Under the pieces are notes generated by a model. The model had not been told where the DNA came from. It made no database searches and saw only the letters and a program-made list of their open reading frames with translations. Made by a program: the position numbers and the translations under genes. Shown piece by piece: positions 36,672 through 45,197 of a stretch of 64,000 nucleotides of DNA (position 1 is the stretch's first letter; the number at the start of each line of letters is the position of its first letter). The stretch is from ZC4RG29 sp035304385 (GTDB lineage Bacteria; Bacteroidota; Bacteroidia; Cytophagales; Cyclobacteriaceae): the NCBI GenBank assembly GCA_035304385.1, contig DATGQD010000030.1, forward strand, positions 42,416 to 106,415, given 5' to 3'.

Positions 36672-36679
36672 CAAAATTA
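36672..36679 (-). promoter_or_regulatory. -7 element for alaS
   Basis: On the minus strand TAATTTTG, a perfect TAnnTTTG match, lies 77 bases upstream of the alaS ATG at 36594. This supports the shorter alaS start. The divergent M23 gene begins 31 bases away. Confidence 0.6.
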
Positions 36680-36709
36680 AACGCAATTACCCATTTTTAA
36701 AGCGTTTTC

Positions 36710-37681
36710 ATGGGCAAATCGAAATATTACTACGACCCTGAAACATGTCAGTACCAGCGCGTACGGACCGGCTTTGGCACGATTGCCGTCTACAGCGCCG
36801 GTGTCCTTTCGGTAGCGGGTCTGATGTTCGCCGGACTCACATTTTTAGCCGATAAGCTGGTGATGACTGAACGCGAACAACACCTCATGCTGGAGAATGA
36901 AGCGTTGTCCACCCACCGGGTGGTTCTCACGAGCCGTCTTGCGGGAATTGAAGCCGAAATCGACAACCTTCATGAGAAAGACTTGCAGATGCATGAAAAA
37001 CTCTTCGAAGTAACACCCCACACTCCGGAACGGAACGCGGCACGACGAAACAACGCGATCCTTTCCTCCGACGCCCGCGAATTTAACGAGCAGCTGGAGG
37101 CCCTCAGAGAAAAGACGGATCGGCTGGTGTCGGCCTCGGCCCGAGTGAACCGGGCGTTCGGCCAGCGTTTCCGTGGCGTTGTCGCCGATCGCGAACGGCT
37201 GGGCAGCATGCCTACGCTTCAGCCTCTTGTAAGCTCTAACCTCGACTTCGTCGTGTCCGGCTTTGGAACCAGAATCAATCCCTTTCACAAGGGGAAATAC
37301 AAACATCCCGGTATCGACTTCGCCGCGCCGCGCGGAACGGTGGTCGTTGCTACCGCACCCGGACGCGTTACGCTCGTCCGTGAAAGCCGCTTGCAGGCCG
37401 GGTACGGCACGTACATCGAGATCAATCATGGCGGGGGTTTGGTGACCCGCTATGCGCACCTTCACGAAGTAAAGGTAAAGCAAGGAGAGACCGTGACGAA
37501 GGGCCAGCCTATTGCCACTGTGGGCAACACCGGCGGCTCGATAGCGCCTCACCTTCATTATGAGATAATACACGACGGACAGCACGTGGATCCCCTTGGC
37601 TATATGGTCGAGGGTCTGACCAGCCACGACTACAATCGACTTGCCGCCGCGTGCCGTGTTCAGAATCAATCGCTAGACTGA
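36710..37681 (+). CDS. M23-family metallopeptidase, first of a tandem pair
   Basis: 323 residues. It opens with KYYYDPETCQYQRV, the short N-terminal motif shared with its neighbour. One membrane segment follows (IAVYSAGVLSVAGLMFAGLTFLA), then a coiled-coil stretch at about residues 60-150. The LytM domain at the end shows zinc ligands HPGIDFAAP and APHLHYEI. It is an inner-membrane-anchored peptidoglycan hydrolase facing the periplasm. Its stop overlaps the next ATG by one base, and both copies are similar in layout. Confidence 0.93.
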   Translation: MGKSKYYYDPETCQYQRVRTGFGTIAVYSAGVLSVAGLMFAGLTFLADKLVMTEREQHLMLENEALSTHRVVLTSRLAGIEAEIDNLHEKDLQMHEKLFEVTPHTPERNAARRNNAILSSDAREFNEQLEALREKTDRLVSASARVNRAFGQRFRGVVADRERLGSMPTLQPLVSSNLDFVVSGFGTRINPFHKGKYKHPGIDFAAPRGTVVVATAPGRVTLVRESRLQAGYGTYIEINHGGGLVTRYAHLHEVKVKQGETVTKGQPIATVGNTGGSIAPHLHYEIIHDGQHVDPLGYMVEGLTSHDYNRLAAACRVQNQSLD

Positions 37682-38646
37682 TGGCAAAGGCATATTTCAC
37701 TTATAACGACGAGACATGCCGCTATGAACCTGTAGTTCAGGATGGTAAGCATTTCCTGAGAAATGCCGGCATCTTCCTGGGCCTCGCGTTCTTCGTAAGT
37801 GTTTCCGCTTTGTTCTTCTATAGGCACCATGCCGTAGCGCTCAGCGAAGAGATCCTCCAAAGTCAGAACAACCGCCACAAGAGCGAATGGGAAGTCATCG
37901 ACAAACGTATCGCCCAGGCAGCCACTGAACTGGAGCGCCTTATTGAAAAAGACGATCACAACTACCGTATCATACTCGACTCCCAGCCTCTGGGCAGTTC
38001 CATACGCGATGCCGGTACCGGTGGTAGTGAAAAAATGGACCTTACCACTGTCCGCGCCTTCCCCGACATATACGAAGGATACAAACGCATAGACAAACTT
38101 GCACGCCAGGTCGACATCGAAAGGCAGTCGTTCACAGAACTCCACGAACTCCTGGAACAGAAGATGCGCATATGGGCCTCTCGTCCTGCGATACAACCTA
38201 TCGACAACCGGCAACTCGACCGCCTGCATCTGACCTTTGGACCCCGCATGCATCCGATCTTCCGGCGTGTGATCGACCACAACGGACTCGACTTCACCGC
38301 TTCGAAAGGAACCCCCGTATATGCCACCGGCGACGGCCGCGTGATTCGTGCATACCATTCCGCATCGTATGGTAAGGTGATCTTTATCGACCATGGTCAC
38401 GGCTTCGAAACCCGGTACGCACACTTGTCGGAATTCAAGGCGCGCCCCGGAGATCGCGTGAAACGGGGTCAGGTTATCGGGCTCGTCGGAAACACCGGGA
38501 ATTCCGTATCCTCCCACCTTCACTACGAGGTCCTCTACAAGGGCCAGCACATCAACCCCATCAACTTCTTCCAGCGCGATCTCAGCAACTCTGAATATGA
38601 AAGGCTGATCCAGGTGGGAAGCCAACAGTCAGAACCACTTGACTAG
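37681..38646 (+). CDS. M23-family metallopeptidase, second of a tandem pair
   Basis: 321 residues from the ATG at 37681. It shares the layout of the upstream gene: an N-terminal AYFTYNDETCRYEPV motif, one membrane helix (AGIFLGLAFFVSVSALFFY), a coiled coil, then a LytM domain with DHNGLDFTASKGTPV and SSHLHYEVLYKGQHINP. The zinc ligands are intact. The two genes look like an old duplication that stayed translationally coupled. The likely role is cell-wall remodelling, and division of labour between the two is unknown. Confidence 0.93.
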   Translation: MAKAYFTYNDETCRYEPVVQDGKHFLRNAGIFLGLAFFVSVSALFFYRHHAVALSEEILQSQNNRHKSEWEVIDKRIAQAATELERLIEKDDHNYRIILDSQPLGSSIRDAGTGGSEKMDLTTVRAFPDIYEGYKRIDKLARQVDIERQSFTELHELLEQKMRIWASRPAIQPIDNRQLDRLHLTFGPRMHPIFRRVIDHNGLDFTASKGTPVYATGDGRVIRAYHSASYGKVIFIDHGHGFETRYAHLSEFKARPGDRVKRGQVIGLVGNTGNSVSSHLHYEVLYKGQHINPINFFQRDLSNSEYERLIQVGSQQSEPLD

Positions 38647-38700
38647 TGCTCTCTGCCCCTGCCCCTGCATCTGCCTCTGCCTCTACCCCTGCGTCTTCCA
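38647..38700. repeat. Imperfect CTGCCC-type short tandem repeat
   Basis: About 50 bases of degenerate 6-base units (CTGCCC, CTGCAT, CTGCCT, CTACCC, CTGCGT) immediately after the M23 stop. A short related piece (ACTGCCCCTGC) occurs near 41670. It is non-coding and probably a slippage-prone simple repeat. Confidence 0.6.
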
Positions 38701-38801
38701 CTAACTGGTTAATACTCAATATTTCTAACGCGTGCCACTGAAACCTTTGGTTAGACAGAAAACTTCCCTTTATTTGCCAGCGGCAACCAGTACCTATACC
38801 T

Positions 38802-40157
38802 ATGCGGATCGTTATCAGTCTCGTGTCCTTCCTTTTCTTATGCACGGGATTGTTTACCCCTGAAGCGACCGCAGGCCTGCGTAACGTATCGTCTCACCAC
38901 ATTGAACTCGTCGCCGCCGACACGGTAGCGCCGGAGAAGTCAAAGAAGAAGAAAAAGAAAAAAAAGAAGAAATCCCGGAAGGCGCGCAAGGCTGCTGAGG
39001 TTTTGAAGACTTCATACGATTCCGTGAAGTCATCGCAGATGTACGATTCCGTGAAGTCATCGAAGATGTACGACTCCGTGAAGTCATCGAAGATGTACTT
39101 CACGGGAGACACCATCGGCCTCGATTCGCTGCCGGCACCCGACACGCTCGCTCTCATTCAAGAGGCGCCGCCGCTTAAGGATACACTTGCGATTATCGGT
39201 GTCGGCGACATCATGATGGGCACGAACTTTCCTGACGACAGCCGGCTGCCGCCCGAAAACGGGGCCTTCCTCATGCGGTCGGTAGAGGAACACCTCAGGG
39301 ATGCCGACCTCACCTTCGGAAACCTGGAAGGCGTGCTGCTCGACTCGGGGGGCACAGTGAAGCGATGTAAGGATCCCAAAGTCTGTTACGCGTTTCGAAG
39401 TCCGGTTTCGTACGTGGAGAACCTGACCCGGGCCGGCTTCGACATCATGAGCCTGGCCAACAACCACGCGGGCGACTTCGGTGATGAGGGACGACAAAGC
39501 ACAATGGCAGCGCTCGACTCGGCGGGGATAGCCCACGCCGGACAGCTTACGCACCCCTACGTGTTCTATACGCGCGACAGCATTACCTATGGCTTCACGG
39601 CATTTGCACCCAACGCCGGCTGTGTGAGCCTCAACGATGTTAAGAACGCACAGTCGATTATCGCGCACCTGGACTCCCTGGCGGACGTTGTGATCGTGTC
39701 GTTCCATGGCGGCGCGGAAGGATCGCAACACCAACATGTGCCGCGCAAAAGGGAAATATTTTACGGTGAAGATCGCGGCGACGTGTACGCTCTGGCACGC
39801 GCCTGGATTGACGCCGGCGCCGACATTGTATTCGGACATGGTCCGCATGTCACACGAACGGTCGATGTGTACAACGGAAGGTTCATCGCCTACAGCCTTG
39901 GGAACTTCTGCACATACCGGGGCATAAACATCGCAGGGGTAAACGGACTGGCGCCGATTCTAAAAGTGTACGTAAATCGCTCGGGAGAATTCCTGATGGG
40001 ACAAATCATACCCACTTATCAAACGCATGCCGATGGCGTGCAGGTAGACCCCAATAAGCGCGTGATCCGGTTGATACGGGAACTGAAGGAAAAAGATTTT
40101 CCGGAATCACCCCTGGCGATTGATGATAATGGTTTAATTAATTATCTTGCTCAATAA
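38802..40157 (+). CDS. CapA-family (poly-gamma-glutamate synthesis type) protein
   Basis: 451 residues. A signal peptide ends near EATAG. Residues about 47-62 are a run of lysines (KSKKKKKKKKKK), followed by three 9-residue repeats (YDSVKSSQM/KM, residues 72-98). The CapA metallophosphatase-like domain begins near residue 128: IGVGDIMMGTNFP, LTFGNLEGVLLDSGG, SLANNHAGDFGDEG, and FGHGPHVTR. CapA-like proteins act on capsule or cell-wall polymers outside the cytoplasm. The lysine-rich linker could bind an anionic polymer. A MerR gene starts one base after the stop. Confidence 0.88.
   Translation: MRIVISLVSFLFLCTGLFTPEATAGLRNVSSHHIELVAADTVAPEKSKKKKKKKKKKSRKARKAAEVLKTSYDSVKSSQMYDSVKSSKMYDSVKSSKMYFTGDTIGLDSLPAPDTLALIQEAPPLKDTLAIIGVGDIMMGTNFPDDSRLPPENGAFLMRSVEEHLRDADLTFGNLEGVLLDSGGTVKRCKDPKVCYAFRSPVSYVENLTRAGFDIMSLANNHAGDFGDEGRQSTMAALDSAGIAHAGQLTHPYVFYTRDSITYGFTAFAPNAGCVSLNDVKNAQSIIAHLDSLADVVIVSFHGGAEGSQHQHVPRKREIFYGEDRGDVYALARAWIDAGADIVFGHGPHVTRTVDVYNGRFIAYSLGNFCTYRGINIAGVNGLAPILKVYVNRSGEFLMGQIIPTYQTHADGVQVDPNKRVIRLIRELKEKDFPESPLAIDDNGLINYLAQ
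39015..39095 (+). repeat. Three 27-base tandem repeats inside the CapA-like gene
   Basis: Three near-identical 27-base units (39015-39041, 39042-39068, 39069-39095), each encoding YDSVKSS(Q/K)M in frame. They differ by only two bases, so the array is recent or homogenised and may vary in copy number between strains. Confidence 0.95.
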
Positions 40158-40158
40158 C

Positions 40159-40497
40159 ATGGCGTACAAAGAAAAAGAAATCGAAAAGCTTTACTACTCC
40201 ATCGGAGAGGTAGCTGAAATTTTCAATGTTGCACCATCCCTGATTCGCTTTTGGGAATCGGAATTTGACCTGATTAAACCCAAAAAGAACCGGAAGGGTA
40301 ATCGCCAGTTTACCCGCGAGGATATCGAGAATGTCCGTACCATCTATCACCTCGTGAAAGAGAAGGGCTTCACCCTTCAAGGCGCAAAGGAAATGCTCCG
40401 CCAGGATGCGCAGGCAGTCAAAGACAAAGTGGAATTGATTGATTCACTGCGCGGCGTGAGAAAGTTTCTTGTCGACTTGCGCGAAAAACTTAGCTGA
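40159..40497 (+). CDS. MerR-family transcriptional regulator
   Basis: 112 residues from the ATG at 40159, which starts one base after the capA stop; a TTG 4 codons upstream lies inside capA. The MerR helix-turn-helix is clear: YYSIGEVAEIFNVAPSLIRFWESEF, then GNRQFTREDIENVRTIYHLVKEKGFTLQGAKEML. There is no C-terminal effector domain beyond a short coiled coil, so this is the compact MerR type common in Bacteroidota. No ligand is known. dprA follows on the same strand. Confidence 0.93.
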   Translation: MAYKEKEIEKLYYSIGEVAEIFNVAPSLIRFWESEFDLIKPKKNRKGNRQFTREDIENVRTIYHLVKEKGFTLQGAKEMLRQDAQAVKDKVELIDSLRGVRKFLVDLREKLS

Positions 40498-40543
40498 TTC
40501 GCTGTTGGATTTTAGGCCGGAACGCTGAATATTAGCGCCGGCA

Positions 40544-41656
40544 ATGGATCAGTCAAGACTCTCTCTCCTTGCGCTCCATTTCATTCCAGGCCTCGGCGAT
40601 TACCTCATACGGCAGCTCGTTGGATATTGCGGCTCCGCCGAAAAGGTATTTAAAACTCCCAAAGGGAAACTCCAGAAGATTCCCGGCATCGGGCGTAAGA
40701 CGGCAACGCTGATCCAGACAGGAACAGCCTTCGCCCGCGCCGAGCAAGAGATTCGAAATTGCGAACGCAACAACATCGCATTGGTATTCTTCACTGATGC
40801 GAACTACCCACGTCGTCTGCGCGCTATCGACGATGCGCCCACGCTGTTGTACCTCAAAGGAAACATCGACCTGGATCCTCCCAAGACGGTAGGTATCGTC
40901 GGCACGCGAAGAGCGACGAACTATGGCCGGCATTGCATTGAAGAACTTGTCAACGGCTTAAAGCCGCTGAAACCGCTCATCGTGAGCGGCCTCGCATACG
41001 GCATCGACATCCTGGCGCACCGGCAGGCGCTCGACTGCGATCTTCCGACAATCGGTATTCTTGGCAGCGGCGTCGACGTTATCTACCCATCCGCCCACCG
41101 GGAGGTCGCCACACGGATGGAGGCCGACGGAGGGCTGGTCAGCGAACTCCCCCTGGGTACAAAGCCCGATGCGCACAATTTCCCAGCGCGTAACCGTATT
41201 ATCGCGGGCCTCGCCGACGCATTGATCGTGGTCGAAGCCGGTGAGACCGGAGGCGCCCTGATCACCGCAGATATCGCCAATAGTTACAACAAAGATGTGT
41301 TCGCCTTTCCCGGCAATATCGGCCAAAGCTATTCCTATGGCTGCAATCATCTGATCAAAACCAATAAGGCGTCGCTGATTACGTCCAGCGCCGATCTGGA
41401 GTATATGATGAACTGGGATCAGGAAGCGGCACCGGTTGCGCAACCCGTGTTAAACCTCGACGAATTCGGAGAACATGAACAAAAGGTGCTGCTTACCTTG
41501 CACGAACACGGTGGCACGCTGGTAATCGATGAGCTGAGTTGGAAGTCCAATCTCCCCGTGTCGCAACTGGCTTCAATCCTGCTGACGCTGGAATTCCGGG
41601 GTGCCGTGCAGTCGTTACCTGGAAAGTTGTTCAGGCTCGCACGTGCGAGGAAATAG
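40544..41656 (+). CDS. dprA: DNA-processing protein DprA
   Basis: 370 residues. An N-terminal SAM/HhH-like region (EKVFKTPKGKLQKIPGIGRKTATLIQ) is followed by the Rossmann DprA core with GTRRATNYGR, VSGLAYGIDILAH, ILGSGVDVIYPSAHR and FPARNRIIAGLADALIVVEAGETGGALITAD. A C-terminal winged-helix domain (about residues 305-370) completes the family layout. It loads RecA onto incoming single-stranded DNA during natural transformation. The rest of the competence machinery is not visible in the window. Confidence 0.97.
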   Translation: MDQSRLSLLALHFIPGLGDYLIRQLVGYCGSAEKVFKTPKGKLQKIPGIGRKTATLIQTGTAFARAEQEIRNCERNNIALVFFTDANYPRRLRAIDDAPTLLYLKGNIDLDPPKTVGIVGTRRATNYGRHCIEELVNGLKPLKPLIVSGLAYGIDILAHRQALDCDLPTIGILGSGVDVIYPSAHREVATRMEADGGLVSELPLGTKPDAHNFPARNRIIAGLADALIVVEAGETGGALITADIANSYNKDVFAFPGNIGQSYSYGCNHLIKTNKASLITSSADLEYMMNWDQEAAPVAQPVLNLDEFGEHEQKVLLTLHEHGGTLVIDELSWKSNLPVSQLASILLTLEFRGAVQSLPGKLFRLARARK

Positions 41657-41687
41657 TTTTTGTTGTGTACTGCCCCTGCAACTGCGC

Positions 41688-42311
41688 CTACTCCTTAGTC
41701 ACCTCCGGCCCGTTGCACCGTTCCTTGATCGCCTCATAGGCGTGCACGTCGCCAAGCTCGCCGGCTTTACTCAGGTCGAGGCAGCCGTTCTGCAGGTCGC
41801 CGAACTCGAGACGGACGATGCCGCGCATATAGTAGGCATCGTGGTTTGTGGGATTGATCTCAATGATCTTGGTACAGTCGGTGATCGCGTCTTCGTAGGC
41901 TTGCAGGTATTGGCGGGCCTTACCGCGATTGAAGTACGCCTGTATGTAGTTTTCGTTGAGGGTGATGGCTGCGCTGAAGTCCGAAATTGCGCCGTAATAA
42001 TCCTGCAATTTCATCTTCACATTGCCGCGGGCGAAAAAAGCCTCTGCAAATCGGGCGTCTTTTTCGATGGCCAGGTTGTAATCTTTCATGGCACCATGCC
42101 GGTCGTCAAACGCGTCCTTGATGTTGCCCCGAACGTAATACGCCTGCGCATAATTCTTATCGAGCTCGATCGCCTTGTTGAGGTTGAGGAGCGCTTCCAT
42201 GTACTCACGCCGTTCGTACAGCTCTCTCCCCTTTTGCGTGTGTTCCTTTGCGGTCTGGGCCTGAGCGACAAACGACGCGAGGGCGCAGACTACCAATATC
42301 AAAAATCTCAT
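41688..42311 (-). CDS. TPR-repeat secreted protein
   Basis: 207 residues with a signal peptide (LILVVCALASFVAQAQ). The mature part is made of about five tetratricopeptide repeats, for example AKEHTQKGRELYERREYMEALLNLNKAIELDKNYA and YVRGNIKDAFDDRHGAMKDYNLAIEKDARF. TPR arrays are protein-binding scaffolds, and the partner is unknown. It faces dprA tail to tail, 31 bases apart, with no clear terminator between them. Confidence 0.88.
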   Translation of the reverse strand: MRFLILVVCALASFVAQAQTAKEHTQKGRELYERREYMEALLNLNKAIELDKNYAQAYYVRGNIKDAFDDRHGAMKDYNLAIEKDARFAEAFFARGNVKMKLQDYYGAISDFSAAITLNENYIQAYFNRGKARQYLQAYEDAITDCTKIIEINPTNHDAYYMRGIVRLEFGDLQNGCLDLSKAGELGDVHAYEAIKERCNGPEVTKE

Positions 42312-42390
42312 ATCTCGAAAAACGGTATCCTAAAAAGTCGTCTACCAATTTAACCCTTATTAAGGCAGGATACGGTGGGGTGTAACTTTT

Positions 42391-43242
42391 TCATCGGTTT
42401 GGAAAAATTTCAGGGACCATCTGCATTGCGGTGGCGAAATGGCGTTTATCCAGGCCGGTTTCCACGCCGTTCTGTTCCAGGACCGCGACAATTGTTTCGG
42501 TGGCTACATTTCCGACCAGCTTGTCGTCCGCCATAGGACATCCGCCATATCCACCGAGGGCGCCATCAAACCGCCGGCACCCGGCACGGTACGCGGCTTC
42601 TACCTTAGCGGCGGCTGTGTCGGGCGTTGAATGGAGGTGGGCGCCGATCTCTACCGTCGGATAGTCGCGCGCCAGCGCCGAAAACAAATCGGTTACCTGG
42701 TCTGCGTCGGCCTTTCCAACCGTATCGGCCAACGACACGACGGCAGCCCCCATGGCTGCGAGTATGCCGGTAAACTGCAGGACGATATCGCGGTCATAAG
42801 GATCGCCGTACGGATTGCCAAAGCCCATGCTGATATACACGACCAGGTGTTTTCCGGCAGCCGCCACCACCTCGCCGATCTGCTCCAGCTCGTTGAGAGA
42901 ATCTGAGATGGTCTTGTTGGTATTTCGCTTTTGAAACGTTTCCGAAATGGACATTGGATAGCCTATCCGTGATATCGCATCAAAGGCGCAGGCGTCTTTT
43001 GCGCCGCGCACATTGGCGACGATAGCCAGCAACTTGCTGCGGCTCGCCTGCCACTCGAGGCCAGCAACGACCTCAGCGGTATCCCGCATCTGGGGAACGT
43101 GTCGGGGTGAAACAAAACTGCCGAAGTCGATCTCATCAAAACCGACCTTCAACAGTTGGTTGATATATTCAATTTTGGACGCGGTCGGGATGAATGTTTC
43201 AACACCTTGCATAGCATCCCGTGGACATTCAATTATCTTCAT
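42391..43242 (-). CDS. Hydroxymethylglutaryl-CoA lyase
   Basis: 283 residues from the ATG at 43242; a TTG three codons upstream is possible. It starts MKIIECPRDAMQGVETFIPT, with the DxxQ-type metal and base residues of the HMGL-like family. LADTVGKADADQV, and HLHSTPDTAAAKVEAAYRAG (metal HxH) follow. The glycine-rich loop with the active-site Cys is GGCPMADDKLVGNVATE. It cleaves HMG-CoA to acetoacetate and acetyl-CoA in leucine breakdown. A related enzyme of the same superfamily cannot be fully excluded. Confidence 0.9.
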   Translation of the reverse strand: MKIIECPRDAMQGVETFIPTASKIEYINQLLKVGFDEIDFGSFVSPRHVPQMRDTAEVVAGLEWQASRSKLLAIVANVRGAKDACAFDAISRIGYPMSISETFQKRNTNKTISDSLNELEQIGEVVAAAGKHLVVYISMGFGNPYGDPYDRDIVLQFTGILAAMGAAVVSLADTVGKADADQVTDLFSALARDYPTVEIGAHLHSTPDTAAAKVEAAYRAGCRRFDGALGGYGGCPMADDKLVGNVATETIVAVLEQNGVETGLDKRHFATAMQMVPEIFPNR

Positions 43243-43251
43243 ATTATTCAA

Positions 43252-43259
43252 CGAATGTA
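43252..43259 (-). promoter_or_regulatory. Candidate -7 element for HMG-CoA lyase
   Basis: On the minus strand TACATTCG (TAnnTTTG with one mismatch) lies nine bases before the ATG at 43242, another very short leader. Confidence 0.4.
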
Positions 43260-43425
43260 ACGATTCACTTCACGAAATCATGTAACCCCGGGGCCAAAGG
43301 GAAATATTTACAATAACCGTCCCCTAATGCAGTTCGTCTACCGGACGGCCTCAAAAATGCCGGATTCATCCTATATAGCGTCAGCTATGCAGCGCAATGC
43401 TGCATAGGTGCCAAAACCCCTGAAC

Positions 43426-45186
43426 ATGCCTCTTCCTGAGTATACCGGTACCCTGGGCGTGAAACGCGCGGCCCACCTGCTGCGCCGTGCCACGTTTGGC
43501 GGCACGCGTCAGGATATCGACACGTTTGCCGCGATGACCCCAGCGCAAGCCATCGTGCAGTTGTTCCGTCAAACCCTGCCCGATCCGACGTTGCCTGTAG
43601 ATCCGGCCACCAACGCCGAGTGGGTGGTTACGGGTGTCACCAATGCCAACAGCGGAGACGACGAGCTGCAGGAATATTTTAAGCGATGGTTCATCGGTCA
43701 AATGCTGGCCGTGGGCGTTACGCCTTCCATAGCGTTGGCCTGGTCGGCGCGTGAGAAAATGGTGTTCTTCCTGCATACACACTTCACCGCCATTCAGAGC
43801 AAGATCAACAGCAGCCGCGGGCTTTATTTTCAAAATCAGCTTTACCGCCTGTTTGCGCTCGACGCATTAAACGCGGATCCTGAAGTGAACTTCAAAACCC
43901 TGACGAAGAAGGTCACGATCGACAACGCCATGCTTCGTCTGCTGGATGGAAACCTTAACGTTAAAGGTGCGCCGAACGAGAACCATGCCAGAGAGCTGCT
44001 GGAGTTGTACACCATAGGCCGTGGTCTTGAAGGTTCACTCCCACCCGGCACGGGTGAAGGCGACTATATCGTATACCGCGAGCAAGACGTACAGGAAGCC
44101 GCCCGCGTTCTCTCCGGTTGGGAGTTCGACGGCGACTTCATCACGATCGATCCGGACACGAACCTGCCCCGCGGCCGCGTGAAAGGCTCTGTTAACAACG
44201 CAAGCGCACACGACAACGACCCCAAGGTATTCAGTGACCGTTTCGGCAATGCTACGATTCAACCCGATCCCGCGTTGCTGAACGGGGGAAGCGCCACAGA
44301 GGAGAGTGCGATCGACGAGATCAGCCAACTCATCGAGATGATCTACGCACAACCGGAGACGGCACGCAATATATGTCGCAAGATCTATCGCTTTTTTGTC
44401 TTCGCGCCTCACGACCAGGCCAGCGCCAATGCCCTTGAGTCGACCGTCATAGATGAAATGGTCGATGTGTTCTCATCGAATGGGTTCAAGCTGCAACCTG
44501 TTGTGGAAAACCTGCTGCGGAGTCAACACTTTTATGAAGCAGGTTCCGGCTTCGGCGATGACAACTTTGGCGCAATCATTAAGTCGCCACTTGACCTGGT
44601 GACAGGCACCCTGCGGTTTATGAACGTACCCCTTCCCGATATGTCCTCACCAGTCGAGTTCTATGAGACCATGGGAATGATTGTGGACCAGATCGATAAT
44701 ATGGGTATGTCGTTCTACGAACCCTTTGATGTGTCCGGGTATGACGCATACTGTCAGTTCCCGGTATACCACAGAAGCTGGATTACGGTCAATTACCTAA
44801 CGCGCCGGTACGACTTTATACGATCATTGGTGAATATTACGGAGCCTGGCATGTTGAAGGTACAGGCCGTCGACTTCTTCTCCTCCATCTTCCCCAATGC
44901 TACTATTGCCGATGCCCGAACGCTCGTCGTCGAGCTGGTGCGGTACCTTCTTCCGGTCACCGACAATCTGACGTTTGATCAGGGACTTGACGACAATTCA
45001 GGCATAACAGCCGAGCGGCTGAACTACTTCCTCAAGGCGTTCCTGTCTGACATTTACCCGCCGGGAACCGAAGAGACCAACTGGACTGCCAACTGGAACG
45101 CGCAGAGCAACATGGACACCGTTCGCGGGCAACTCGAGAACCTGCTTAATGCCGTAATGCAATCGCCAGAGTATCAGCTTGCGTAA
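43426..45186 (+). CDS. DUF1800 domain protein
   Basis: About 586 residues from the ATG at 43426; a GTG at 43408 is also in frame. The DUF1800 opening KRAAHLLRRATFGGTRQDIDTF is clear. NENHARELLELYTIGRG and the EQDVQEAARVLSGWEF block follow, and the family signature near the end is MQSPEYQLA. No obvious signal peptide is seen at this start. DUF1800 proteins are nearly always paired with DUF1501 proteins, as here, and are thought to act in the envelope. The function is unknown. Confidence 0.92.
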   Translation: MPLPEYTGTLGVKRAAHLLRRATFGGTRQDIDTFAAMTPAQAIVQLFRQTLPDPTLPVDPATNAEWVVTGVTNANSGDDELQEYFKRWFIGQMLAVGVTPSIALAWSAREKMVFFLHTHFTAIQSKINSSRGLYFQNQLYRLFALDALNADPEVNFKTLTKKVTIDNAMLRLLDGNLNVKGAPNENHARELLELYTIGRGLEGSLPPGTGEGDYIVYREQDVQEAARVLSGWEFDGDFITIDPDTNLPRGRVKGSVNNASAHDNDPKVFSDRFGNATIQPDPALLNGGSATEESAIDEISQLIEMIYAQPETARNICRKIYRFFVFAPHDQASANALESTVIDEMVDVFSSNGFKLQPVVENLLRSQHFYEAGSGFGDDNFGAIIKSPLDLVTGTLRFMNVPLPDMSSPVEFYETMGMIVDQIDNMGMSFYEPFDVSGYDAYCQFPVYHRSWITVNYLTRRYDFIRSLVNITEPGMLKVQAVDFFSSIFPNATIADARTLVVELVRYLLPVTDNLTFDQGLDDNSGITAERLNYFLKAFLSDIYPPGTEETNWTANWNAQSNMDTVRGQLENLLNAVMQSPEYQLA

Positions 45187-45197
45187 ACCCCAGCGTT

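Noticed and set aside
36595..36672. An extended alaS start 26 codons upstream
   Set aside because: The extra residues are not family-like, and the extended start lies at the -7 element itself.
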